A stretch of DNA of 64,000 nucleotides from Crossiella sp. S99.2. Its GTDB lineage: Bacteria; Actinomycetota; Actinomycetes; Mycobacteriales; Pseudonocardiaceae. The stretch is taken from positions 62,001 to 126,000 of the forward strand of contig NZ_JALMDK010000012.1 of the NCBI RefSeq assembly GCF_023094165.1. Reading direction: 5' to 3'. Positions 35,459-44,249 of the stretch are shown here, in pieces (the stretch's first letter is position 1; each line of letters opens with the position of its first letter). The notes beneath the pieces were generated by a model that did not search any database, was not told the origin of the DNA, and saw only the letters and a list, made by a program, of their open reading frames with translations. Made by a program: the position numbers and the translations under genes.

Positions 35459-36235
35459 ATGAGTGTGGTTCTGGTGACCGGCGGCAGCGGCACCCTCGGC
35501 CGAGCTGTGGTGCGCGGACTGGTGCGCGAGGGCCATCAGGTCAGGCTGACCAGTCGAAGCCCGCGCCCGGCCGAGTCCGATCCGGGAGTCGAGTGGCACA
35601 CCGTCGACTACGCCACGGGACAGGGGCTGGACGCCGCCTTCGCCGGGGTCGAATCGATCGTGCACACCGCCACCGTTGTCAGCGGCAAGCGGGACGTGGC
35701 CCTGACGCGCACGGTGGTCGAGGCCGCGGTCCGCGCGGGCGCGCCGCACCTGGTCTACATCTCCATCGTCGGCGTCGACCGGATCCCGTTCTCCTACTAC
35801 CAGGGCAAACTCGCTGCCGAAACGGTGGTCCGCGAGTCCGGGCTGCCGTGGACGATCCTGCGCACCACCCAGTTCCACGACCTGGTGCTCCGGGTTCTCA
35901 GTGGGCTGGCGGCGTTGCCGATCATGCCGGTGCCGTCCGGGATCCGGGTGCAGCCGGTGGAGGTCACCGAGGTCGCCGAACGGCTCGTCGCGCTCGCCAC
36001 CGGCACGCCCGCCGACAACGTGCCGGACCTCGGTGGCCCGGAAACGCACCTGGTGAGCGACCTCGCCCGGCTGTACCTGCGTGCGCGGGGTAAGCGCCGC
36101 TTGCTGTTGCCGGTGCGATTCCCGGGCAAGGTGTTCACCACGTATCGAAACGGTGAACACCTCGCACCGGAACACGCACACGGCACGGTCACATTCGCCG
36201 AGTTCCTCGCCGAAGAGACCGGAAAAAGCCGGTGA
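35459..36235 (+). CDS. NAD(P)-binding oxidoreductase, NmrA/atypical SDR-like
   Basis: 258 residues. N-terminal dinucleotide motif VTGGSGTLGRAVVRGLVREGH (TGxxGxxG), then SRSPRP at the expected position for NADP recognition. YISIVGVDRIPFSYYQGKLAAE gives the YxxxK (Tyr-x-x-x-Lys) of SDRs, though with the NmrA-like pattern. The C-terminal part (FPGKVFTTYRNGEHLAPEHAHGTVTFAEFL) matches a group of actinomycete SDRs. Substrate unknown. AACAGGAG lies at 35443-35450; the longer frame to 34979 is antisense-like and rejected. Confidence 0.85.
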   Translation: MSVVLVTGGSGTLGRAVVRGLVREGHQVRLTSRSPRPAESDPGVEWHTVDYATGQGLDAAFAGVESIVHTATVVSGKRDVALTRTVVEAAVRAGAPHLVYISIVGVDRIPFSYYQGKLAAETVVRESGLPWTILRTTQFHDLVLRVLSGLAALPIMPVPSGIRVQPVEVTEVAERLVALATGTPADNVPDLGGPETHLVSDLARLYLRARGKRRLLLPVRFPGKVFTTYRNGEHLAPEHAHGTVTFAEFLAEETGKSR

Positions 36236-36262
36236 AACCGGACATGGGATGATTCAGCAGGG

Positions 36263-37021
36263 TCAGCGCAACCGGTCCAGGGCTGAGCTGAATGCGTCCG
36301 GATCGACCTTGACACCACCGCTGAACGGGTTTTCCAGCTGGTAAATCGCGAACAGCAGCAGAGTCAGTGCGGCGGTCAGGATCACTACGATAACGATATG
36401 TGGAATTATCTTCGGGCCGCCGAACAGGAACGGGAACAACGCTGACATCACCGCGCCGAGAATGAGCGCGAACCACATCACCGTGCTGACCCCGCCGCTG
36501 GCGGCGTCCAGTCGCGACTGTCGTGCCTGGTAGGCCTCCCAGAGCTGGCTGGACGCCTCGGTCTTGCGGTTCTCCAGCCAGTGACCCTCGGCCGGTGCCT
36601 CCGCGATGACCTTGCGCAACTCGTCCAGCTTCTGCCAGCCGTCCTCGTCGACCTCCTGCTCCTGACGGAGCTTCGGCCACTCGTCGTTGAGCACGGTGCC
36701 GAGGTAGGACCTGGTCAGTTCCTCGACCTTGCCGCGCACCGGATCCGCGAAGGAGGTCGCGGCCCAGTTCACCGCGACGATGCTGTTGGCCTCCTTGGTC
36801 GAGTCGTCACCCACCGACTTGACCGTGTCCAGCAGGGAGATCAGCACAAACGCGGTGACCACCGCATGCAGTCCGCCGACAATGGTGAAAACCAATCCGG
36901 CTGACTCGTTGTTGCTCAGTCGTTCCTCGTCGGAGCCGAATCTGCGGAACAGGACGGCCAAGGCCGCGACCACCACAGCGACTCCGGCGACCCAGAGCAA
37001 GCCCGACAGGTAGAGGTTCAA
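36263..37021 (-). CDS. DUF4239-like membrane protein, TTG start
   Basis: 252 residues from TTG 37021, chosen because AAAGGAG lies five bases upstream; the frame is open further to 37201 without a site. Four membrane segments: two at the N-terminus (about 5-25, 47-70) and two at the C-terminus (about 177-205 and 210-232), with a soluble helical middle (about 85-170) rich in Glu and Lys. This layout is that of DUF4239, of unknown function, often called bestrophin-like. It is divergent from the surface protein at 37153. Confidence 0.75.
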   Translation of the reverse strand: MNLYLSGLLWVAGVAVVVAALAVLFRRFGSDEERLSNNESAGLVFTIVGGLHAVVTAFVLISLLDTVKSVGDDSTKEANSIVAVNWAATSFADPVRGKVEELTRSYLGTVLNDEWPKLRQEQEVDEDGWQKLDELRKVIAEAPAEGHWLENRKTEASSQLWEAYQARQSRLDAASGGVSTVMWFALILGAVMSALFPFLFGGPKIIPHIVIVVILTAALTLLLFAIYQLENPFSGGVKVDPDAFSSALDRLR

Positions 37022-37152
37022 TTCAGCTCCTTTCTGGTCCGGGATTACATCACGGTCTACTGTGAGGAGTACAGTCCGGTCCAGTCGCGAAGCGATGACG
37101 ATCCGATGCTGTAAGCAGAGCGAATCAGTGCGATCCTGAAAGGAGTACCCGA

Positions 37153-38346
37153 TTGTCGTATTCAGTTGCTCCGATACGGTGGTCGCGCCATTTGGTTGCA
37201 CTGTGCATTACCTCGTTTCTGCTCTTCCTCAGCAGTGGCGGGCTCAGCCCGATCGAGGCCGACGCGGCCAGCGTCTGCACGGCCTACCAGGTACGCGCCA
37301 CCTCCCACGGCGGCCTGTCCACCCTGTTGCGGGTCACGCTGCCGTCCGGTCTGCCCAACCGTGCTCCACAGCCATTGGACCTAGCCGTTAACTCGATCGG
37401 GTACGCCCCGGCGCAGGGCCTTGTGTATGGGATCGCCTCCCGGGACCGGACCGGCAAGTTTCGTGACGGCGGTCACGTCGTCCGCATCGACCAGAACGGA
37501 GCGGTCAAGGACCTCGGCCCGGTGCGGCGCACGGGCAGTGTGCCGGTGCCGTGGAGTGGTCTGATCGACAGTTTCGCGGGCACGGTCGTCGGCAACCGGT
37601 TGTACGTGCGCGAATGGGACAAGCTCTACGCGATCGACATCGATCCGCGAAGCCCCAGCTACCTCGGCCTGGTGCACTCGGTCCGTCTGGACTGGCACTG
37701 GCTCTCCGACGACCTGGACGACTTCGCGCACAACCCGGCCGACGGCAAGCTCTACGGCATCTCCAACACCGGCCACGGCAACGGCACCTTGGTCAAGGTC
37801 GACCCCGGCAACGGCAAGGTCACCAAGGTCAAGGTTCTCAAGGGCCTGCCCGGCTCCAGCACCTACGGCGCGGTCGTGCTGGACCCGGCCGACAACGGCC
37901 TGTGGGTGCTGAACAACGACCATCGCCGCGCCAGCCGTCTGTACCGCATCCAACTGGGTGACAACACCTTCACCGAGGTCAACACCGGCCCCGCCCTGTC
38001 CAGCACCGACGGCGCTGGCTGTGTGAAGTCAACCCCAGCCCCCACCACACCTCCCACCACCACACCCCCGCCCCCCGCCGTGATCCCCCCACCCCCACCT
38101 GCCCCGCCAACCCCCACCACGACCACCCGCCCGGCCCCCGTCATCCCACCCCCGCCGCCAAGCCGCGTCACCCCACCCCCGCCTCCGGCTAAGCCGATCG
38201 TCGCCCGAGCCCCGGCCCGCCCCACCCCAAGGGCCCAGGCCTCGTCGTCACTGGTCCGCGACCAGCGACGCTGGACTGTGGTGACCGTGGTGATGATCAT
38301 CTTCGGCTCAGGCGCCGCGCTCCGCGTTGTCCGCTCCCACCGCTGA
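37153..38346 (+). CDS. Surface-displayed protein with beta-propeller-like repeats and C-terminal anchor, TTG start
   Basis: 397 residues from TTG 37153, with AAAGGAG 8 bases upstream. A signal peptide (VALCITSFLLFLSSGGLSPIEADA) precedes about 240 residues of repeats such as VNSIGYAPAQGLVYGIA, FAHNPADGKLYGISN and AVVLDPADNGLWVLNN, characteristic of DUF6923-like propellers. A Pro/Thr-rich stalk (about 295-365) leads to a single membrane segment and a short basic tail, so it is displayed on the cell surface. No sortase motif was seen. Function unknown, perhaps adhesion or ligand binding. Confidence 0.8.
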   Translation: MSYSVAPIRWSRHLVALCITSFLLFLSSGGLSPIEADAASVCTAYQVRATSHGGLSTLLRVTLPSGLPNRAPQPLDLAVNSIGYAPAQGLVYGIASRDRTGKFRDGGHVVRIDQNGAVKDLGPVRRTGSVPVPWSGLIDSFAGTVVGNRLYVREWDKLYAIDIDPRSPSYLGLVHSVRLDWHWLSDDLDDFAHNPADGKLYGISNTGHGNGTLVKVDPGNGKVTKVKVLKGLPGSSTYGAVVLDPADNGLWVLNNDHRRASRLYRIQLGDNTFTEVNTGPALSSTDGAGCVKSTPAPTTPPTTTPPPPAVIPPPPPAPPTPTTTTRPAPVIPPPPPSRVTPPPPPAKPIVARAPARPTPRAQASSSLVRDQRRWTVVTVVMIIFGSGAALRVVRSHR

Positions 38347-38642
38347 CCGCGGCCCGGCCCCACACCTCGGCGCCACTGTGCTGCTCCGGATGTCGGTGAC
38401 CGCTTGCCAGACCCGTCAGTCGGCGACCGTGGCCGGGTCCGCCCCGCCTCATGCGGACCCGGCCACGGACCGGCGCTCGAACCGGTCCGAGGCACCGGCA
38501 AGTTGGCGAGCCTGCTGACCTGCCGGCGCCCCGAGAATCTCGCGAGCCTGAGTACCCACCGACGCGCTCGCGAGTCCGCCCGCGCCCGGCCGTAGCCGGA
38601 AAATCCCGGCGGCCGGGCGCGGGCATGTCCTAGACTGTGCCC

Positions 38643-38762
38643 GGCCGCAGCGAGCGGCCCCTGTGCAGGGAAAGGAGGCCAGAGATGTACGCGTTCCCTC
38701 CGGCGCCTCCGCGGATCGCCTGACCGATCCAGCGCGCGCCTCCTGATCTTCGCCTCGGAGGC
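38643..38762 (+). promoter_or_regulatory. Candidate translational attenuator ahead of GNAT gene
   Basis: The leader starts with a 6-bp hairpin (GGCCGC-agcga-GCGGCC, 38643-38659), then a strong AAAGGAGG site and a 12-codon ORF (38685). Four complementary blocks follow: GGAGGC 38674-38679, GCCTCC 38705-38710, GCCTCC 38738-38743, GGAGGC 38757-38762. Blocks 3 and 4 would hide the GNAT ribosome site; blocks 1 and 2, or 2 and 4, are alternatives. A -10-like TAGACT lies at 38631-38636. This is the form of leader-peptide attenuators of resistance genes. Confidence 0.5.
38685..38723 (+). CDS. Leader peptide (12 aa) upstream of GNAT gene
   Basis: Encodes MYAFPPAPPRIA, preceded by AAAGGAGG (38671-38678) at a 6-base spacing, better than the site of most real genes in this window. 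It contains two Pro-Pro pairs, residues known to slow ribosomes. It ends 47 bp before the GNAT start. Whether it is translated is not proven. The rest of the gap 38347-38684 holds two copies of the palindrome CTCGCGAG (38539-38546, 38567-38574) that could pair, and no gene. Confidence 0.5.
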   Translation: MYAFPPAPPRIA

Positions 38763-38770
38763 AGTTCCAC

Positions 38771-39709
38771 ATGAAGTTCCGTTCCATCGCCGCGGCCGAC
38801 TTCGACCGCGCCCCGCATCGCACCGCTCCGTTCGACTGGGCCACCGCCGTTCAGTACGACGAACGCCGCGCCACCGGCCAGTACCGTCCCCAGTGGACCT
38901 GGTTGGCCGAGGACGGCGACCGTGTCCTGGCCCGCGCCATGTGGTGGGGCTTCGGTGACGGCAAACACCCGCTCGCCCTGGACTACCTGTACGTGCACCA
39001 CTCCGTTGCCGACCCCGCCACCCTGGTCGGTGACCTGCTCAACACGGCACACGAGACGTTCCTGGCCGAAGGCGCGCCGGAACTGCCCGCCTACCACCTC
39101 AAGCTGCCGTTGAACTGGCACGCCGACCCGGAGTCCGTGGCCGCGGTCGACTGGCGGCGCACCGCCGCCGCCCGCGCCGGGCTGACCGAGGACAACGAAC
39201 GCCTGCGCTACGAGTGGACCCCGGCTGACGGCCTGCCGGAACCACCCGCACGCCTGGACTTCCGCCCCGAACCCGACGACGAGGTGATGCTGTCGGTGTT
39301 CCGCAGCCTGACCGAGGGCAGCCTGGACACCGAGACCCGGCGCGGGGTCACCTCGGTCGGCGTGGACGCGCACGCTCGCGCCGACTTCGAGTTCTACCGC
39401 GACCAGATGCCTGGCCCCCGCGAGTGGTGGCGGTTGGCCTACACCGCAGGCGGCGACCTGGTCGGCCTCGCCCTGCCCTCGCGCAACGCGAGCAACGCCG
39501 TCGTCGGCTACCTGGGCGTGCTGCCCGAGTACCGCGGCCACGGCTACATCCACGAACTGCTGGCGCACATCACCCGCCACCACGCCGAACTGGGCGCGCC
39601 CAGGGTGGTCGCGGACACCGACCTGGTGAACCAGCCGATGGCCGCGGCCTTCACCCGCGGGGGCTACCGCAACATCGAGATGCGCCTGGTGTTCAGCGCA
39701 CCCCGCTGA
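38771..39709 (+). CDS. GNAT-family N-acetyltransferase, two-domain type
   Basis: 312 residues, about twice a single GNAT domain. The C-terminal domain has motif A VVGYLGVLPEYRGHGYIHELLAHITRHH with the R-x-x-G-x-G acetyl-CoA loop, and motif B NQPMAAAFTRGGYRNIEMRLVF. The N-terminal half looks like a degenerate GNAT repeat. The layout resembles mycothiol-synthase-like and antibiotic-acetylating enzymes of actinomycetes, but the acceptor is unknown. GGAGG precedes the ATG at 38771 and is predicted to be masked by an upstream block. The 3' end overlaps the convergent DUF2293 gene by 17 bp. Confidence 0.85.
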   Translation: MKFRSIAAADFDRAPHRTAPFDWATAVQYDERRATGQYRPQWTWLAEDGDRVLARAMWWGFGDGKHPLALDYLYVHHSVADPATLVGDLLNTAHETFLAEGAPELPAYHLKLPLNWHADPESVAAVDWRRTAAARAGLTEDNERLRYEWTPADGLPEPPARLDFRPEPDDEVMLSVFRSLTEGSLDTETRRGVTSVGVDAHARADFEFYRDQMPGPREWWRLAYTAGGDLVGLALPSRNASNAVVGYLGVLPEYRGHGYIHELLAHITRHHAELGAPRVVADTDLVNQPMAAAFTRGGYRNIEMRLVFSAPR

Positions 39710-40760
39710 CCCAGCGGTCCAGCACGTCGTCGATGGTGTCGCGAATCCGTTCCCTGGCAACGGTTCGCGGCACCCCGGCCATCAGCATCGCGTCGTAGCC
39801 GGTGTCCTCGTGCCGGATCGAGGCGATCACCGCCCGCCGGGTCGCGCCCTCGTCCAGGGCCTGACCGGCGGCGGACCGCCCGACCCGGCCACTGCTGCGG
39901 GCGCCGGCGTGCCGAGCGATCGCCTCGGCACGTGCGGAGGCGCAACCCGGGAACAGTCGCAGGATCTCCGCGGCGAGCCGGGCCTGGAAATCCAGGTCTT
40001 GCTCACCCCGGCGAACCGCGTCCCGCTCCCGTCGCCGCGAGCGCACCTCAGCGTCGGCGAAGCACTGCTCCTCCGCCGCCTCCAGCGCGTTCTCCTCGAC
40101 GAGCAGGCCCAGCCGGTCGAACCGCTTGCGTGACCGGTTGAACCGCTGCACCACCGCGGACAACGTGCTCGCCTTCTTCGCCCGCCGGGTCAGGGTGGCG
40201 TCGCCGGCCGGCAGGAACACCAGGTGGTCCAGGTCCGCGCATTCCAGGCAGTACGGCCGCTTCTCCTCGACGAACTGGTAGGTGTCCGAACCACCGCAGT
40301 CCGCGCAGACCCAGCCGCCTTCGGCACGCAGGACCACCAGATCAGGTGCCGACTTCTGTCGTTGGACCACCCGATCCCGTTGCGCCTGCGAGAGTCCTGC
40401 CGCCAGCCAGTGCGTGCTGAACCGTTGTTCTGTCGAGGAGGAACCGGATCCGGTGAACCGCAACGGTCGCCGATCCCGGGTCGCCGCAACGTAGTCCACC
40501 ACCTCAGTGGTCAGACCTTGTTGCCGCGCCCAGTGCTCAAGGTGCCCGAGTACGGCGTCCACCTTGTCCGGCGGCACCGTCATCGCCTCGGCGAGTGAGC
40601 CGATCCGCCCCTGTTCCCAGTCGTCGATCCGCCTGTCGGTCAGCCAGCCGAGCCGGTTGAGCACGAGCACCGGGGAGACGAACTTCTTCTTCGCCAGCAA
40701 CGCCACGGCCGCCTCGGTGACGCGCCGTTCGAGCTTGGACTTGACTGCCTGGACCACCAC
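39693..40760 (-). CDS. DUF2293 domain-containing protein
   Basis: 355 residues. A zinc-ribbon-like segment is visible (CADCGGSDTYQF ... YCLECADLDHLVFLP, about residues 150-180) followed by the DUF2293 region at the C-terminus (FPGCASARAEAIARHAGARSSGRVGRSAAG). Basic, with no membrane segment. Function unknown; the zinc ribbon and charge suggest a nucleic-acid role. Convergent with the GNAT gene (17-bp overlap). Confidence 0.85.
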   Translation of the reverse strand: MVVQAVKSKLERRVTEAAVALLAKKKFVSPVLVLNRLGWLTDRRIDDWEQGRIGSLAEAMTVPPDKVDAVLGHLEHWARQQGLTTEVVDYVAATRDRRPLRFTGSGSSSTEQRFSTHWLAAGLSQAQRDRVVQRQKSAPDLVVLRAEGGWVCADCGGSDTYQFVEEKRPYCLECADLDHLVFLPAGDATLTRRAKKASTLSAVVQRFNRSRKRFDRLGLLVEENALEAAEEQCFADAEVRSRRRERDAVRRGEQDLDFQARLAAEILRLFPGCASARAEAIARHAGARSSGRVGRSAAGQALDEGATRRAVIASIRHEDTGYDAMLMAGVPRTVARERIRDTIDDVLDRWVSGVR

Positions 40761-41425
40761 GCCAGTCTGTCAGGCCGGTGCGGCGACTGGAGAACGGGAC
40801 AAACTGATCACATACCTCCGGGTGTGGGTGAGAAGGTGTGGGGAAATGCTGGGCAGGGGCGGCGCTGCCGGGTTCGCTGGCGCCGGACGAAGCATACCGC
40901 CGTTCGCGCAGTCGGCCTCCCGGCTATCCACAGGCATTCCGCGGCATGATCACGCAAAATTGCGGACCAATAGCGTTGACCTGCAAGGAATGTCGACGCT
41001 CGGGCCGGAGTGTGTCGAGTGTTGTCAACGGATCGGGTGATGAACGGCCGATTCGGCGCACATCGCCCGTAGGATGAACTCGTGGCCGCGCTACCTGTGG
41101 TCGCTGAAGTTGTTGCGGCACAGTCGAATTGATCCAGCGGAGCCTCTGGGGCGTGCGTGTTCCGGGGTGGAACTCGATCATCAGAAACTGCGCTACGATG
41201 CGTCCAGGCGGGCCGAGACTCGGGACTCAACCGCTGTGCACGCCGAACATGAGCATCCCGAGCATATTCAGCAACATCTTCCCGGCGACCTCATGTCGCG
41301 GGACTTCGGGCACTATCTGTGGCCCCATATCTCTGTGAACTGAGCATCAACCGTGCCGGGCAGGTGCGTGTGTGGTCACTCGAACATCTCTACAAGCTTT
41401 CCCTGGAGGCGCAATGCATTGATAT

Positions 41426-41438
41426 GTCCACAGTGGAC
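41426..41438 (+). repeat. Polar motif GTCCACAGTGGAC, copy 2
   Basis: Exact copy of the 13-mer, here in non-coding DNA, with A at the centre on the plus strand as in the others. Confidence 0.6.
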
Positions 41439-41528
41439 TGTCATTCGACACCATGCGAACTGACGTCAGCCGGGTTCCCGGCGCGCGTCGCCCAGCTTGC
41501 GTGATTGCCCGGACTGACCCGGCTGACT

Positions 41529-41577
41529 TGTCCAGCTCTGCCTATTGAGGAGGTGAAAACGCCGGCAGAGCTGGACA
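41529..41577. repeat. 14-bp perfect inverted repeat, 21-nt spacer
   Basis: TGTCCAGCTCTGCC (41529-41542) pairs with GGCAGAGCTGGACA (41564-41577). The loop contains GAGGAGGTG, a ribosome-site-like sequence. It lies 133 bp past the end of ridA on its transcript side, so it could be a terminator, but lacks T's; a transposon end or a structured RNA is also possible. Confidence 0.75.
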
Positions 41578-41709
41578 TCCAGGGCGGAACGGTCAATCGC
41601 AGGCGACAGTGACGACCGCGTGCCATTGATCGACTGCCGATGTGGCTCGTGGCCACCACGTGGGCCGGCACCACGTGGCTGCCCGAGGCGCTTGAGCGGT
41701 CGAACTGGC

Positions 41710-42114
41710 TCACGGATTTCGCACGGTGGCGATGACATCCACCTCCAGCAACGCCTCCGGCCGGAACAACCGGGACACCTGCACGGTCGTGCTTGTGGGC
41801 GGGTCGACTGGGAACAGTCGGCGGCGTACCGCGCCATAGGCAGGCAGGTCGTCCATATCCGTCAGGTACGAGCGGATGTTGACGACATCGGCCAGGGTCG
41901 CGCCATGCGCGTCCAGCAGGGCGGTGATGGTGGCGAAGACGTTCTCCGCCTGAACCCGCATGTCCCGGTCCGGCAGGGGCCGGCCATCGTCGGCGACCGC
42001 GATCTGTCCGGACAACACCAGCAACGCGCCACCGCCCAGGTCGATTCGGGCGACCTGCGAGTAGTTCGCGAAGGGGCCGGGTGCGTTGGCCGGATTGTCG
42101 AAGGTGGTCCGCAT
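41710..42114 (-). CDS. RidA-family protein
   Basis: 134 residues from the ATG at 42114. The RidA/YjgF fold is recognisable: YSQVARIDLGGGALLVLSGQIAVADDGR, AENVFATITALLDAHGATLADVVNIRSYLTDM and the C-terminal VSRLFRPEALLEVDVIATV. In true RidA enamine deaminases a conserved Arg precedes the final strand (A-R-S-C-V-E-V-A); here the equivalent is T-S-T-T-V-Q-V-S, without Arg, which points to another Rid subfamily with a different activity. No operon partner. The longer frame to 42165 has no better start. Confidence 0.85.
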   Translation of the reverse strand: MRTTFDNPANAPGPFANYSQVARIDLGGGALLVLSGQIAVADDGRPLPDRDMRVQAENVFATITALLDAHGATLADVVNIRSYLTDMDDLPAYGAVRRRLFPVDPPTSTTVQVSRLFRPEALLEVDVIATVRNP

Positions 42115-42732
42115 GGCGGTGACGCTAGGCGCGCGGTCGACATGTGACCAGCGACTGTTGCGCACAGGTGCGATGCGCTACGGGCATGGCATTTGTGCGG
42201 GCAGCACGTTGCTGTCGAGCGTGCTCTGGCGAGGCGCGGGCCCTTGCGCCGAGCGCTGTCTGGGCTGGATTGTTCCGGCTGGGCGAGGCTGCGCTGCTTG
42301 AGCGACGCCGCGAAGGCCGCGCTGCCGCACTGGCTGAACCGGGCCGTGTTGCCTCCACGGAGTCGTGCTTTTTCAGCGGTGCCGCTGCGGCTCCGCTGAG
42401 CCACGGTGACATGGCTGGGCCGAGCTGACTTGGCGCCGCTGTTCCGCCTGATCGGCGTCGTGCTGGTCGAGCGACTGCTGCGCGGATGAGTCGATTCCGC
42501 CTACGCGTCTAGGTTCGCGATGCCCTGGGACGGAGCTTGGGTTGCCCGGGAAACCCTTGGTGCCCAAGGGTGACCGGTCCTCGGCGGGATGTCCCCGTGC
42601 TGGAGACCTTGTCGGGACAGGAGGCTTTGGAGCTGGGACTGGCTGCGTGTGCCGGACCACGGGCTGTTGACGTGGTGGCCGGGATCGTCGTGGTGTGGCG
42701 ATGCCAGGTGGGTGGCGAGGTAGGTTGCGGGG
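42115..42732. other. Gap without supported gene (618 bp)
   Basis: Short overlapping frames only, with no recognised product. Contains the promoter regions of ridA (minus) and the WYL regulator (plus). No clear operator was found. Confidence 0.5.
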
Positions 42733-43716
42733 ATGCGTGCCAGTCGGTTGTTGTCGGCTTTGCTGTTGCTGCAGACGCGAGGGCGGATGTCGGCCAGTGA
42801 ACTGGCTGCTGAGCTGGAGGTCTCGGTGCGCACCGTGTACCGGGACATGGAGGCGTTGTCCTCGGCTGGGGTGCCGGTGTACGGCGACGCCGGGCGGTCT
42901 GGCGGGTACCAGTTGGTGGATGGGTACCGGACTCGGTTGACGGGGTTGACCGCCGCGGAGGCGGAGTCCTTGTTCCTCACCGGGATTCCGGGGCCTGCGG
43001 CGGAGCTTGGGCTCGGGGGTGTGCTGGCGGCGGCGGAGTTGAAGTTGCTGGCGGCGTTGCCTGGGGAGTTGCGGGTTCGGGCGGAGGCGTTGCGGGGGCG
43101 TTTTCACCTGGATGCGGCGGGGTGGTTTCGGCCGGCGGACCGGGTGCCGATGCTGGGTGGGATCGCGGCGGCGGTGTGGGAGGGGGAGCGGATCGCGGTG
43201 CGGTACCGGCGGTGGCGGGAGCCGCGGGAGGTTGATCGGGTGCTGGAGCCGCTGGGGCTGGTGGTGAAGGCGGGGCTTTGGTACCTGGTAGCGCAGGGAG
43301 TGGATCAGCCTGGGCAGGTGCGGACCTATCGGGTCGCGGAGGTGCTGAAGCTGACGCGGTTGGGAGAGGAGTTTGTGCGGCCGGGGGACTTTGACCTGGC
43401 CGTGTACTGGGGTGAGTGGGCCCGGCGGTATGAGCGGGAGATGTTGGTGGGGACGGCGGTGGTTCGGTTGTCGCCCAAGGGAATGTCTCGGTTGGCGTAT
43501 GTGTACGGGGACACGGTGGCCGCGGCGGTGGTGGGTAGCGCGGGGGAGCCGGATGAGCGGGGGTGGGTGGTCGCGGACATGCCGATAGAGCAGGTCGCCG
43601 TGGCGCATGACGACCTGCTCAAGCTCGGTGCGGAGGTGGAAGTGCTTGCGCCGCAGGAGCTACGGACCCTGCTGGCGGAGTCCGTGCGTGCGCTGGCGGC
43701 GGCGTACCTCGGGTGA
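42733..43716 (+). CDS. WYL-domain transcriptional regulator (DeoR-like HTH)
   Basis: 327 residues. The N-terminal helix-turn-helix is MSASELAAELEVSVRTVYRDMEALSSAGVPVYGDAGRSGGYQL, typical of WYL regulators. The WYL domain follows (IAVRYRRW...LEPLGLVVKAGLWYLVA) and a C-terminal WCX extension. WYL proteins often bind nucleic-acid ligands and control DNA-damage or phage-defence genes. No such target is adjacent; the DJ-1 gene at 44250 is the nearest and is convergent. Confidence 0.9.
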   Translation: MRASRLLSALLLLQTRGRMSASELAAELEVSVRTVYRDMEALSSAGVPVYGDAGRSGGYQLVDGYRTRLTGLTAAEAESLFLTGIPGPAAELGLGGVLAAAELKLLAALPGELRVRAEALRGRFHLDAAGWFRPADRVPMLGGIAAAVWEGERIAVRYRRWREPREVDRVLEPLGLVVKAGLWYLVAQGVDQPGQVRTYRVAEVLKLTRLGEEFVRPGDFDLAVYWGEWARRYEREMLVGTAVVRLSPKGMSRLAYVYGDTVAAAVVGSAGEPDERGWVVADMPIEQVAVAHDDLLKLGAEVEVLAPQELRTLLAESVRALAAAYLG

Positions 43717-44249
43717 TCTCAACGTGCGGCGGCTGTGTCCCAGCCTTGGAGCAGCAAGGTGTTTCGACTCCTTTCTGTTGACGACAGGTACTGGGTGCGA
43801 CCAAGTGGATTTGGCCCGTGGGGACGGTCGCGTGGGACACGAACGCCGGACGGGAGAAGACATCGGTCCACAGCGGAGGGTGGGGCGGCGGAATTTCGCG
43901 CGGCCTTGTACACCGTGGAGCCGATGGCGGGGAGCGCTGGAATCGTGGGTATTTCTCCGGAGTGATGACCGGAAACCCACGAGGGGCCGGTCAACGGCCT
44001 GGGCGGGACTCGCCCTTTCGCTTCAGCAGCATGACCGAATCATCCCGGATGTTCCGCGCCCTCCGCAAGGGAGTTCTTCCCGGGCGAACAGCAAAATGGG
44101 GCGGTCGGGTTGGATGGGGGCCGGATTGGCTGGGGAGCTGGGGAGCTGGAGTGGCGGAGTGGTGGGGCGCTTGGGCTGGCTGGAGAGTTTGGTGGTGGGG
44201 CGGCTGGGTTCGTGGGGTGCTTGGGGCGGCTGAGGGGTGGGTTGGCGGG
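43717..44249. other. Gap without supported gene (533 bp), G-rich end
   Basis: No gene is recognised. From about 44096 to 44250 the plus strand is strongly G-rich with runs such as GGGGAGCTGGGGAGCTGG and GGTGGGGCGGCTGGG, giving clear G/C strand asymmetry. Short frames on both strands lack homology. Confidence 0.5.

Larger units (their letters stand above)
40761..41709. other. Gene-poor region (949 bp)
   Basis: Lower GC than its surroundings. Several short frames exist on both strands (for example 41074-41343 and 41129-41338 on the plus strand) but none has a recognised product and their codon use is mixed, so none is called. Contains a GTCCACAGTGGAC copy at 41426 and the long inverted repeat at 41529-41577. 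May be a decayed gene or regulatory region. Confidence 0.5.

Noticed and set aside
41074..41343. An 89-codon plus-strand frame in the gene-poor region
   Set aside because: Mixed codon use and no recognised family.
41553..41612. A 19-codon GTG ORF inside the inverted repeat, as a possible peptide gene
   Set aside because: The ribosome-like site touches the start codon, and there is no modification enzyme or similar precursor nearby.
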